Below, piece by piece: positions 14,207 to 25,800 of a stretch of DNA of 64,000 nucleotides. The notes beneath the pieces are model-generated. The model was not told the origin of the DNA and made no database searches. It was given only the letters and a program-made list of their open reading frames with translations. The position numbers were made by a program, and so were the translations under genes. Source of the DNA: CALDTK01 sp965213735 (GTDB taxonomy: Bacteria; Bacteroidota; Bacteroidia; Chitinophagales; Saprospiraceae); the NCBI GenBank assembly GCA_965213735.1, contig CBDCAB010000006.1, positions 558,001 through 622,000 on the forward strand, read 5' to 3'. Each line of letters begins with the position of its first letter. The first letter of the stretch is position 1.

Positions 14207-16708
14207 CTAGTTCGGATCTACGTCGACATTAATGCGCACGGTAGAAAAGCCCTTCTCTCCGTGAACGTCATTAGCTGCCTCTTCGAGAAGTTGCTTCGTG
14301 TATCGAATTAATTTGGCATCCCGCTCTAGCTTGATCATCACGTCGAGTAAGTAGTAATTTCGGATGCGCGATACATGAGGAAGCGCTGGTCCTATTACTC
14401 GATCCCCGAGCCGCATCCTGAGGTAGTGCGTGTAGAGTTTTGCCGCATTATTTAGGACGGTAGGCTTTTTGTGTTTTAGGGTAACCTGAATAAGACGATA
14501 AAACGGCGGGTACTTAAATTGCTGTCGCTCCTGTATTTCTCGATCAAAGAACGATTTATAATCTGCAGTGGCTATTTCTGCTAGCACGGGGTGAGCAGTA
14601 TTATAGGCTTGCACCAAAACCTTTCCTAGCTCTTTGCCACGCCCACTGCGCCCACTAACTTGCGTGAGCAGCTGAAAGCCCCGCTCGGCAGATCGAAAGT
14701 CGGGGTAGGAAAGCGTAAGATCAGCGTTTAGTACACCAACCAAACCTACATTTTCGAAATCAAGGCCTTTAGTCACCATTTGCGTACCGATCAGCACATC
14801 AACTTTCTTATCTTCAAAATCTTCAATAATCTTCATTAGAGCGTTCTTGCCGCGCACGGTATCTAAATCAAGTCTTGAAACTCTTAAATCTGGTAAATAA
14901 ACTTTAAGATCATCTTCAATCTTTTCCGTTCCGAAGCCTTGCATCTGTAGCTTAGCACTCCCGCAAGCTGCACACTCTTTCACCACGTCTTTCTGATAGC
15001 CGCAGTAATGACACTGTAGGTTGTGTTTGAACTTGTGGTAGGTTAAAATCACATCGCAATGCACGCATTGACTGGTCCACCCGCACCCATCGCAGCGTAA
15101 TGTGGGGGCATAGCCGCGACGATTTTGAAAAAGTATCACCTGTCTGCCAGCTGCGACGGTGGTTTTGATCTCCTCGATAAGCGGCAAAGAAAAATGCGAC
15201 TGCATTTGCTGCTTCTTCGTCTGCTCCTTGAGGTCAATAATTTCTAAACTAGGCAGCACCGCCTCGCCAAATCGCTCCGTCATTTCAACTAGCCCATACT
15301 TGCCGCTCTTGGTGTGTTGATAGGTTTCGACTGCGGGCGTTGCTGTGCCGAGCAGCACTTTAGCTCCGTGGATATGCGCGAGCACAATCGCTGTATCTCG
15401 ACCGTTGTAGCGGGGGTTTGGATCGTGCTGCTTGTAGCTGCTGTCGTGCTCTTCATCTACGATAATCCACTTCAGGTCGCGGAAAGGCAGAAACACAGCC
15501 GATCTCGCGCCGAGTAGCACGGGAGTACCCTCGGCAGCCGCGCGATAGATTTCTACGCGTTCGTTGTTGCTGAGTTTGCTGTGATAAACTGCAATTTTAT
15601 CGCCGAACAGCTTTTGTAAGCGACTGATAATCTGCGTGGTCAAGGCAATTTCTGGGAGCAGGTAGAGCACCTGTTCACCTCGCGCGATGGCGGCTTGAAT
15701 GACTTCTACATAGACGCGTGTTTTGCCAGAGCCCGTCACGCCGTGCAGCAATACCACATCCCGCTTTCGAAATGCTGCACTCAATGCTAGCAGCGCAGCC
15801 GACTGCTGTTGGGAAAGCTTGGATACCACATTTAGATCATGGCCGTAGGAGGCGATGCGACTTACCTCACGCTCGTAAAGCTCGAATACACCTTTCTGCT
15901 CGATGGCGCGTAGCACGCTACTGTCAACTCCTGCTATTTCTTGAATCCGTTGCCGAGTTACCTCTCCTTCCTTACGGCTTTCCTGCACGTAAGCCATGAG
16001 GGCCTCCACCTGCTTGTTGCTGCGACTCAACAAAGAAAATGCCTCAGAAAGCGTCTCTGGCTGGTTGCGGTAGGGGATGGCAAGCCTGACGCAGCGTTGT
16101 TTGCGCGGCTTGTACTTCTCAACCATCTCTTCCTTGAGGTAGAGGACGCCATGTTCGAGCATGCGCTTGATGAGTGGGTAGACTGTGTACTTCCCTAATA
16201 TTTTGCGGATGTCGTCGATGCTCAGTTCCCTTTGCAGGGTCAAAGCTTCAGCGATGAGGTACTCCTGATCATCGAGCTGCGAAAAATCCTCTCCGAAGCT
16301 CGGATCGATAAGTACGCGCGTTTCACTCGACAGCTTCAGGTTGGCGGGTAGTGCAGCATGCATCACTTCTCCGAGCGTGCAAGCGTAATAGTCAGCAATC
16401 CACTCCCAAAGGCGAAGTTGTTGTGCATCAATGACGGGCTTGTCGTCGAGAACATTGATGATCGGCTTGGGCTGGTGCGATGCCGGAAGCTCTTGGTGCA
16501 CGCGACACACCACACCGCTATACAATTTGCTCTTCCCGAATTGCACCTCCACTCTCACCCCAAATACAGCGGTGTCGAGATGCTCTTGAGGAACATAATA
16601 CGTATAGGCTCGCGGCGTGGCGATTGGCAGAATAACATCAACAAAGGTGTTGGTGTCGGCGGTAAAATGCAGATCGTCTTGAAGTGTCTCTAGGAGCGCC
16701 GATTCCAT
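14207..16708 (-). CDS. priA: Primosomal protein N' (replication restart helicase PriA)
   Basis: This 833-aa protein has the complete PriA layout: an N-terminal DNA-binding domain, a superfamily 2 helicase core with Walker A HGVTGSGKT near residue 323 and DEEHDSSYKQHD, a two-zinc cysteine domain (about residues 540-585: CDGCG, CVHCD, CHYCG, CAACG), and the motif V/VI region GTQMVTKGLDFENV plus QVSGRSGRG. PriA reloads the replicative helicase at stalled forks. All eight zinc cysteines are present. A good -7 element lies just upstream. It converges with the spondin gene. Confidence 0.95.
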   Translation of the reverse strand: MESALLETLQDDLHFTADTNTFVDVILPIATPRAYTYYVPQEHLDTAVFGVRVEVQFGKSKLYSGVVCRVHQELPASHQPKPIINVLDDKPVIDAQQLRLWEWIADYYACTLGEVMHAALPANLKLSSETRVLIDPSFGEDFSQLDDQEYLIAEALTLQRELSIDDIRKILGKYTVYPLIKRMLEHGVLYLKEEMVEKYKPRKQRCVRLAIPYRNQPETLSEAFSLLSRSNKQVEALMAYVQESRKEGEVTRQRIQEIAGVDSSVLRAIEQKGVFELYEREVSRIASYGHDLNVVSKLSQQQSAALLALSAAFRKRDVVLLHGVTGSGKTRVYVEVIQAAIARGEQVLYLLPEIALTTQIISRLQKLFGDKIAVYHSKLSNNERVEIYRAAAEGTPVLLGARSAVFLPFRDLKWIIVDEEHDSSYKQHDPNPRYNGRDTAIVLAHIHGAKVLLGTATPAVETYQHTKSGKYGLVEMTERFGEAVLPSLEIIDLKEQTKKQQMQSHFSLPLIEEIKTTVAAGRQVILFQNRRGYAPTLRCDGCGWTSQCVHCDVILTYHKFKHNLQCHYCGYQKDVVKECAACGSAKLQMQGFGTEKIEDDLKVYLPDLRVSRLDLDTVRGKNALMKIIEDFEDKKVDVLIGTQMVTKGLDFENVGLVGVLNADLTLSYPDFRSAERGFQLLTQVSGRSGRGKELGKVLVQAYNTAHPVLAEIATADYKSFFDREIQERQQFKYPPFYRLIQVTLKHKKPTVLNNAAKLYTHYLRMRLGDRVIGPALPHVSRIRNYYLLDVMIKLERDAKLIRYTKQLLEEAANDVHGEKGFSTVRINVDVDPN

Positions 16709-16727
16709 AAAGCAGCCGGTTTACGCC

Positions 16728-16735
16728 CAAAGATA
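16728..16735 (-). promoter_or_regulatory. Promoter -7 element of priA
   Basis: TATCTTTG on the minus strand matches the Bacteroidota -7 consensus TAnnTTTG exactly and lies 20 bases upstream of the priA ATG. No well-spaced -33 TTG is seen, so the call rests on the -7 element and position. Confidence 0.55.
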
Positions 16736-16788
16736 AAACAAAATGTATTGGCCTCTTGGCTTCGGTTGTAAGCCCCCAACACCAAGCT

Positions 16789-16809
16789 CCCAGCACCCAG
16801 CACCCAGCC
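16789..16809 (-). repeat. Heptad repeat (CCCAGCA) after the giant adhesin gene
   Basis: Three consecutive 7-base units (CCCAGCA twice, then CCCAGCC). On the minus strand they read TGCTGGG and begin just a few bases after the TGA stop of the adhesin gene. They are part of the same family as the arrays at 27806, 36012, 36143 and 62612. Confidence 0.6.
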
Positions 16810-16815
16810 CCCCCC

Positions 16816-19800
16816 TCACCTCATCAGCGCCACATCCGAGCTAAACGTCTTCACCGTACCATTGCGAAACAGAACTTCAGCCACAACGACAAATACGGCT
16901 GGGTTCATAAACTCACCACGAAAGCGACCATCCCACCCAAAGGCTACTTCACTAGGTAAAAAGTCTCGGGATTCATGAACCTGCTCGCCCCATCGATCAA
17001 AGACCAATAACGAGTTGATTCGCTCTACTGCAGGACCTCCATAAACAGTGAGAATATCGTTTACTCCGTCTTGATTAGGACTAAAGGCTGTCGGGATAAA
17101 AATCTCTGTCACTGGCAGGACTTCAACAAAAATCTGGTCTGTAACTATACAGCCATTGCTCGTTTCTAAAGTTGCGGTATACAGAATGTCATTCGGAGGT
17201 GAAGCGAGCGTGCGCGAACAGGTATCGCAAGCCAGATGATCGCCAGGATCCCAATCGAAAACCACAGAATCATCGGGAACATCTGCATTCAGCAGCACCG
17301 AATCGCCCAGCGCAATCTGCACCGTATCTTGCTTCAGCAAGTTTAGCGTTGGTGGATCAGTCAGAGTAAACAGCTCGAATTGTTGACATCCATTCTCCTG
17401 CACCAGTTGAAAAACATAGGTGCCTTCCTCGAGATTGTCAAATGTAAAGTCGGCGCTTAAAGCAGGCTCCAAGCCATTGACATCGAAGCGGAATTGCAGA
17501 CCGTTAGGCAAATCATCTAAACTAACTGAAACCGAACCTGTCCCTTCATCACAAAGTGGATCAAATACAGTGGCCGAATAGCCTAGCGTATCTACCTCTC
17601 CAACAGTAACAAAGGCAGTATCTACACATCCAAAAGCATCAATTATTTGTACTGAATAATCACCCGCTGGCACATCCTCTATAGAACTTGTGGTCGCACC
17701 AGTTGACCAACTAAATTGGTAAGGTCCAATACCTGGTCCTGTCTGAGCGCTAATTAATTCGGCTGGATTATCACCACAGGCCACGAATCCGCCAGCTGGC
17801 ATATTTATCGACGCATCCAGGCGCGAGATGGTAGGATTGTAGGCAAGCGTAGGCACGTTCGGTGCCTGACAGCCTGCGCCATCGGCGGTAAGTCCCCGGA
17901 TTGCGAAGTTAAAGTCAGCTAGTGTTGGATATGTAAGTGTCGTAATACCTGGCTCTAGCCGCTGTGAACCATCTGCGCGCCCATTAATAAAGACATTGCC
18001 CGTCACGCCACGCCCCCCCGTCACTTCTATATCGAGGCTTATTTCGGCGGGATTGCAGTAGCGGGGTTCTCCAGCTAAGGAGACTTCAATTCTTTCTATA
18101 AAGGTAAGGTCTACCATGACTACGCTATCGCAGCCTGCTTCAGTAAAGAGTGTTACAGATCCGCTCGGATTAGCACTGCTGAAGGTGGTGCCTCCGAGCA
18201 TAAGCTGTTCGCCAAAACAAAGGGTATCGGTGCGCATCGAGCCGCCTTGACTTAGCAAGGTGAGATCTACTATATAGGTCGTAGGACAAGCTGCATTACC
18301 TGCCTGAAACATTGCTGAAAGATTAGAGGCATCAAATGTTCGTCCCCCAACTTCAACAGTTTCACCAAAGCATATAGAGCGGCGCACAGTCACCGTATCA
18401 TTTCCACTGGTGTAGCTAAGGGCTACTGTTAGCGTCGTATCACATTCAGTGCCTGTGCCAGGGAGCACAATAGTACCGGTTGGATTACTCTGGTCGAATG
18501 TAGTGCCTCCAAATACGCGACTTTCGCCCGGACAAAGCGTAGGATTGACGACCAGGCTAACTCCCGCTTGTAAGGTGATAGCTTGTAGTGCGCTCAAGGC
18601 AAAACAGTCGGTGCCAACCTGACCAGTACCATCATCTTCGCCGACGAGGCTCGCTAGATATACCGTCTCTCCAGGAATGGCATACAGCGAGAAATCAATA
18701 GGTAAACTGCCCAGTCGACCGAGCTCATTAGTCCCCGCAGCATCACTGAAAATCACAAACTGCTGCACCAAGCCTGCACCTGAGTCTGCGTCATTGTTGT
18801 AACCACCATTTGAAGTGTGAGGTGGACACAGCAGTACCGGACCCGCTGCAAACGTACCTGGATTTGGTGGAGTGCAGCCGCTCGGGGTACAAGCTGCTTG
18901 TACACTTGGCGCAAATGTGTCGCAGGTAGTTTGCGAGGTAAAACCAAAGGTTTGGGTAGTTCCTGCCGGTATACCTGCACGTGTATAAATAGTCGAATCT
19001 GCATTAAAGCTTCCGCCACTGCCTGCTACTAGTATAAAGCCGCTTGTACCACCACTCAAGGCGATAGTCGCAGTATAAGTTGTATTATCAGGCGAGCACT
19101 CCACGGTGACGGTTCCCCCCGCTCGTGGCAGCCAACGTACAGCTACCGAGTTAGACACAGCTAGACAAGTGTCCTGCAGGTCGACTCCTGTTGTTGGATG
19201 CGCATTACCTGCGACGGCAAATACGTAGAAGGTTTGACCGAGCCCCCCAATTGGCATGCTAAAGACGTTGCTGCTTGCATTAGACAGTAGCGTCCCGTTG
19301 GCAAAATCCTGATCGTCATCGAGGAAGTAATGCAGCACGTCATCCCCATCCAGGACAGTACCACTAGGAGGCATGATAGAGATCTGCTCGTTTTCACAAG
19401 CTTCGAGGGGCGCGGAGCTGAGGGTGCCAACTTCGGTGGTACACGCTGAAGAGGCACAATCATGCTGCTCAGTAAGGATAGAGCTGGTGCAGCCGGTAGC
19501 ACTTGCAAATTGTACGTTGATACTCCCGCCACTCGCTGTGCCTGACACAACATAGGTCACCCCGTCAGCTAAAAAAGCACCTGGCGTACTCGTACCCACA
19601 GCAGTATAGGGTGGGAGGCCGCCCGTCACCACAAAAGATTGATCGTAGGCATCTCCAGCCTGATTGCATACTGGAGCCTGAGCAGTGACCATTGGGTTGC
19701 TACTCCAGCGCACCCGCAAGGCATTGGAGGTGGTGGCGCAGGTGTCGCTAGTGAGCACGTTGCCCGCGCCATCGTCGTCGCCTGCGTAAGCGTAGACGAA

Positions 19801-22800
19801 CAGCTGCTGGTTGGCAAAACCGACCGGAAGATCAAAATCAATACTCGTGGCTGTTTCGATTAAGCCATTGCTGGGGTCGCTGTCCTCATCGAGTACATAG
19901 ACGAGCACATCATCGCCATCATTGACAAAGCCTACGGTAGCATTTGGCGAGAGTTGATCTGTTTCGCAGAGTTCGTATGGACCTCCTGTAAGCGTGCCAG
20001 CGTCAGTTGTACAGGCCACGCTCGCGCCGCAGCTGTGATTTAGCGCGACGGTTAGAGAAGGCGTACAAGTCGCCGCGTCATCAATGGTCAGCGTGCTTGC
20101 GCCACCACTAGCCAGGTTGGCCACAATCAACAGCGTTCCAGTAAGTGTGCCCAGGTTAGAAGTGATTTGGCCGTTGTTGGTGGCATAACTCAAATCGAGT
20201 GTAGCCGTATATGTTTGATTATCAGGGGCACAGGTGAAACTAGGCCCTGAGTAGCTTAAAGGCGAGACCCCTACCAGATCAAAGGTGAATTGTGCTTGTG
20301 TGTAGCATCCAGCCGTTGGCGTGAACGTAACGGCGTCTGAGCTGTCGAAATTGGTCGGATTGAAGACTCCAGCAGGAGTTACAGATGCCCCAGACCAGGT
20401 ACCTAAAGCAAAGCTCGGATCGATAATCGCCGCCAAATCAATGGGGCCATCAGCAGCACAAACGGTATCGACCGGTATTCCCGGAACCAAAAGTGGACTT
20501 ATGCTCAGTGGAGCAGTGGCCGCTCCGGTAGCGCAACTGCCGGCTGGTGGCATGTAACTAAGCGTGTGATTGCCAGCTCCTGCGATGCTGACCTCGAGCA
20601 GACCTGCACTTACTCCAGGTCCTGACCACACACCACCAGGAGCGGCCGTCGGATCGAATGCGCTGAGATCGATTATGCCAGCATCTATGCAAAATTCGAG
20701 TGGCGCCACACTCAGCGTCACACTCGACACGACATCAATTACTAGAGAAGCAGCTTGAGCGCATGATCCCGGAGGAGTATAAATGAGCAAAGAGGTACCT
20801 GCTCCGGCAAGGGCAGGATCAAACGTATTGCCCGTCACTGCAGGACCTGACCATGTGCCCCCCCGAAAGCCAGCAGGTACGAGGCTAGTCAAGTTGATAC
20901 TCGGCGAACTCGAGCAAACGGTTTGCGGGGTCAAACTTGGAGCACCCGCAGCTTCTACTGTTATCACACTTGTCGCTGCACTAGCACATTCGTTTGGCGC
21001 CGGAGTAAAGGTTACAGTCGTAGCACCGAGTGGAGCAGCAGCAAGATTGAATACTGAGCCGGCAACGGCTGGGCCCGACCAGCTGCCGAGTTGTGTGGGG
21101 TTTTGCAGAAGCGTACTAAGAACAAAACTGCCCTGCCCAGAGCAAACGACAGTATCTCGAACTCCTGTTGCACTCAGTGCCGATACACTTACTGTTGTAA
21201 ATGCTTGTTCAGCACATCCTCCCGCTGGGGTGAAGGTGAGAACTGTGCTGCCAACACCCGCTGTGGAAGGGGTAAAGGTGCTGCCCGACACGCCCGTGCC
21301 ACTCCAACTGCCGCTGGTATAACCAGGATCCTCGAGTGCATTTAAGTCGACACTAGCCACAGAAATACAGATATCGAAAGAGCTAAGCATCGGTGTTCCG
21401 ACCGCTTGCACGTCAACATCAACGGTAGCCGGCGCCGCACAACCGTTGGTCGGCACAAACGTCAGCGTACGAATCCCTATGGGGCCAACGGCCGGATTGA
21501 GGATGCTGCCCAGTACTCCCACACCACTCCAAGTCCCGTTCGGGAAACTCGGATCGGCCAAAGAACTCAGCAGCGTGGGGCCTGCATCAGCACACAACAC
21601 TGTGCCTTGCACGAGCATGGGCGTAGTGGTCGGCGTCACCGTCACTTGCAAGGTGCTCGGTAAACCACAACTCGCTACTGGAGGTGTGTAGGTAAGGGTG
21701 AAGCTACCCGCAGTTGCTGGCGTGAAAGTGGAACCGCTCACACCTCCACCTGACCATGTACCACCTGCGTAGGGCTGCGGAACTAAGGCAGTAAGATCGA
21801 GTGGTGCTGAGCCAACGCAAAGCGACTGCGCTGGTAAAGAAAGCACCTGCGGGGCCAGAACAAGGACATTAGTAAAGCCTGGAATAATACATGATCCCGG
21901 CGGGGTGAAGGTGAGCCTGTGAGTGCCTAAACCAGCAGCGCCAGCGTCGAAAGTGGTACCGGTGACTCCTGGACCCGACCATGTACCCGTCGGATAGGCC
22001 GGGTCTTGAAGTTGCACGAGATCATAAGGAGCAGCTGTGACACAAAGGTTAACAGCTAGCAGAGATACCACGCCTACACTCTGAATTGTGATTGTAGTGC
22101 TGTTGGTCGACGCACAGCCTGCACTGGGGACGAACGTGACGGTGTACGATCCGTCAGAAAGACCTGCCGTAGAAAATGAGCTTCCACTCACATTGGCTCC
22201 CGACCAAGTACCTGGCACAGCGCCCCCAACGATCAGCGTATTGAGGTTGATCGGGCCACTATCAGCACATGCCGCTGGAGATAGAAGCATGATAGGACCA
22301 GCAGGCGCAATAGTGACAGTCGTCGAGGTTGCCTGTGCACAAGCCGCACTCGCGCTGAACGTGTAGGTATAGACTCCCGCACCAAGTGCCGAAGGATCAA
22401 TCGCATCAGCAGTGACTCCTGGACCCGACCAAGTGCCGTTGGTATAAAGCGGATCTTCTAGCGTATTAAGGTCGAAGCTAGTCGCAGAAGCGCACACACT
22501 TCCAGTCGACAGGTTAGGCGTGACTGGTGCTTCAACCGACACCAATGTGCTTGCAGGCTGCAAACACGCTCCACCAGAAGGCGTGAAGGTGAGGGTATAG
22601 TCACCCGCTGCTAGACCACTTGGATCAAATTGGCTTCCTGAAACGCCCACGCCCGTCCAGTTTCCTGCACCAAAGCTGGGATCTTGCAGCGTCGTCAAAT
22701 CCAGGTTTGCTCCTCCCACGCACGCTACTCCAGGCGCCAACGTGGGCATGCCCCCGCTCTGAATGGTTACTGTTGTTGTAGCTGGTGGCGTGCAGGTGTT

Positions 22801-25800
22801 GCTAGGCGTAAAGGTGAGCGTGTAGCTGCCAGGAGCCAGTGAGCCTGGCGCAAAATTGTTGCCACTCACTCCTGTGCCCGACCATGTACCCACAAGCACT
22901 CCGCTGCTAATTAAGGTGTTCAGATTCACAGGTCCCGAGCCAGGACACACCGAGGTGCTCAGCAGCATCACCGGGTCTGAGGCCAGGACAGTAATCGTTG
23001 TTGTGCCTGGGGTGGCGCAACTTCCCGCCGTGGGTATAAACGTTAAGGTGTGAGTGCCCACTCCAGCTGTGGAGGGGCTAAAGCTGTTGCCGCTCACTCC
23101 TGGTCCGGACCAGCTGCCATTCGGTACGAGTGGATCGACATAACTGCCCAGGTTGAGAGGGCCAGCATTTGCACATACTGCTGCTGGCATTCCAAGCACA
23201 ACGCTTAAGGCTGCCTCAACCTCGATAGTCGTGGTGGCCGATTGAAAACATGCACCTCCACTCGGCGTGAATGTCAACATTGTGGTACCGGGTCCTACCG
23301 CACTTGCGTTGAAGCTGTTGCCGCTCACACCAGGGCCCAACCAAGTACCACTGGGAAAGCTAGGGTCTTGCAGAGATGTCAAGTCGAACGCGCTTGCTGA
23401 TTCACACACCGTCGCCGTCGTCAGCACGGGCGTTCCTCCCGCCAGTACCGTTATAGTGGTCGTCGCTACAGTAAAGCAGCCACTGCTTGGTGTGAAGGTG
23501 AGGGTGTAGTTGCCAGCAGTCACAGCGCTCGGCACGAATTGAGCACCCGCTACCCCCATCCCGCTCCAGCTGCCAACAGTGGGTGTTGCGGCAAAGAGTG
23601 TATTTAGCGCAAATGGAGGGTCGTTGACGCACACTGTCTGCGTGAGCAGAGCTACAGGCTGTTCGGCATTTACGGTTATGGTTGTTGTGCTTACGCCAAA
23701 ACAAGTCCCCGCATCAGGGGTAAACGTCAACGTCACCTGACCTGCACCCGTAGCGGACGGGTCGAAAGCCGAACCTGAAACTCCAGGACCTGACCAAGTG
23801 CCAAACGGTCCACTCGGATCTTCGAGCGTGAAGAGGTCGAGTGGTGGATCTGTCTCACACACCGTGGCTGAGCCTAGTTGGAGCTGAGCATTCGGATTTA
23901 TAGTTAGGGTTGATGTCCCGGCAGTGGCACATCCACTTGCAGCAGGTGGCGAGTAGGTGAGTATATAGGTGCCAGGAGTAAAAGGTCCTTGCAGCTCCGT
24001 GCCGTTAACCACAAATGGTCCCGACCAGCTGCCGCCTGGTAGAGCAGGATCTTCATACGGGGCGAGCACTTCGGTTCCAGCAGTTTCACACAGCGTCACA
24101 TCGAGTGGACTAGCAGTGCCCCCTGCCGTCACAGCTATCGTCGTGGTAGCAGTACTCGCACAACTGCCTCCACTCGGTGGCGTATACGTGATTGTGAAGG
24201 TTCCACTAGCGCCGGGACCTGCATTAAAGATTGAACCCGATGCACCTGGTCCCGACCATGTGCCACCAGGAAAGGACGGATCTTCGAGCTGAGTTAAGTC
24301 ATAGGGCTGCTCGTTCTGACAAATATTCGCACTCCCGAGGATGGGAGCTACCTGCGGATCGACTACCACTGTAATGGTTACCGGGTCGAAACACGGATCT
24401 GCAGGTACAAATCCCACCGTGAGGTCACTCGTCTGATTTGCGGGAATAGTGATAACACCCGACGATGCTGAATAAAACGGCGAACTGAAAGTGCCCGCAG
24501 GTGCTCCGGGCAGCAAAAGTATATCAGCAAGAAAATCTTCTCCTGGACAGAAGCTCAGTCCAGTTGCTAATGGTACTTGCTGATTAGCAGTTACGGTGAC
24601 CGTCGAGCTGCCCGGTGTAACACAACTAGCTCCGGCGGGCGGCGTGTAGGTGAGGGAATAGCTGCCCGCGGCTCCAGGTCCGACGTTGAAAATATTTCCT
24701 GTTACTCCAGTACCCGACCAACTTCCGCCAGGATAGGCTGGATCTTCGAGCGCAGTCAAATTTAGCGGCTGCTCACCTTCGCAGATGTTGGCGCCGAGTG
24801 GATTGACGGGGGCACTGGGTGTAACATTAAATGTCACTCCCGCAGCAGAAACATTCGATCCACACATGCCCAAGGTCGAGCTGACGGTCACGGTCACAGG
24901 GCCCGCCGTGCTGGGGGTGTAAGGCACCAGAAACGGGTCGTTACTCGTCGAAAAGACGCCGATGGAGGTGCCGTTCACGAAGATTTCGTGTGTGTAGGGC
25001 GGGGGAGTGCTACTTACAACATCTACGAAAAGAAAGTCGATGGCCTCACCCACACAGGCAGTCACGGAGCCTTGAATGCTCAGCGCCACCTCTGGGCAAT
25101 CGAGCGCAACCTGTATGGGCGTGGTGGCGCTGGAGGGACAGCCTGGCACAGGAGGTGCAACCACAGCGCTGAAGTATAGCGGACCTGGACAGTCGCTCGC
25201 CTGCACGGTATAATCCAGTGGATCGATTGTAGTCGTTACTCCAGTAGTGGGAGGCGTTGGAAAGGCAGGTAGTGATCCACAAGGAGCCGGCACACCAATA
25301 GGTCCGAGTGCCCAGCCGGCGATGGTGGTATTGTTGCCAGGCACGCCGAAGTAGCTGAGGGATTGATTCGGGCCAGGGCAGCCAAATTCAGCATTATACG
25401 GTCCGCCGCTGCCATTTGTAAATGCACCAGGCACGTTGCCACTCGAGCCGCGTGAGCAACTGCTCTGAAAAACATACACGGGAAAGCCAAGTGCGCAGGC
25501 CAAGGACACATCCAGGGAGAGATCGGCGAGGCTGCTGGTAAAAACCAGTACAAAGGCATTGGGTGGCACAACGGTGGTAGGTCCTCCTAACACGACACAA
25601 CTACCAAGCACGGGCACGCTAGGACTGGCTAGCAGCGGGCAGGCGCCCAAAACGCCAATGTTATCCTGCCCGCCGGTCATGATGTTGTTATTGACCTCCA
25701 TACCAAAGCTGGCAGCATCAAAGCCACCGCCACTCCAGATGAAGACCGCCTCATTTTCTTCACTACCGGGGTTTGATCCTGTGTTTCCGGCGGCCGTACA

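Noticed and set aside
20783..21322. Plus-strand Pro/Val-rich frames across the adhesin (several up to 179 aa)
   Set aside because: Repeated low-complexity antisense frames caused by the tandem repeats of the adhesin gene.
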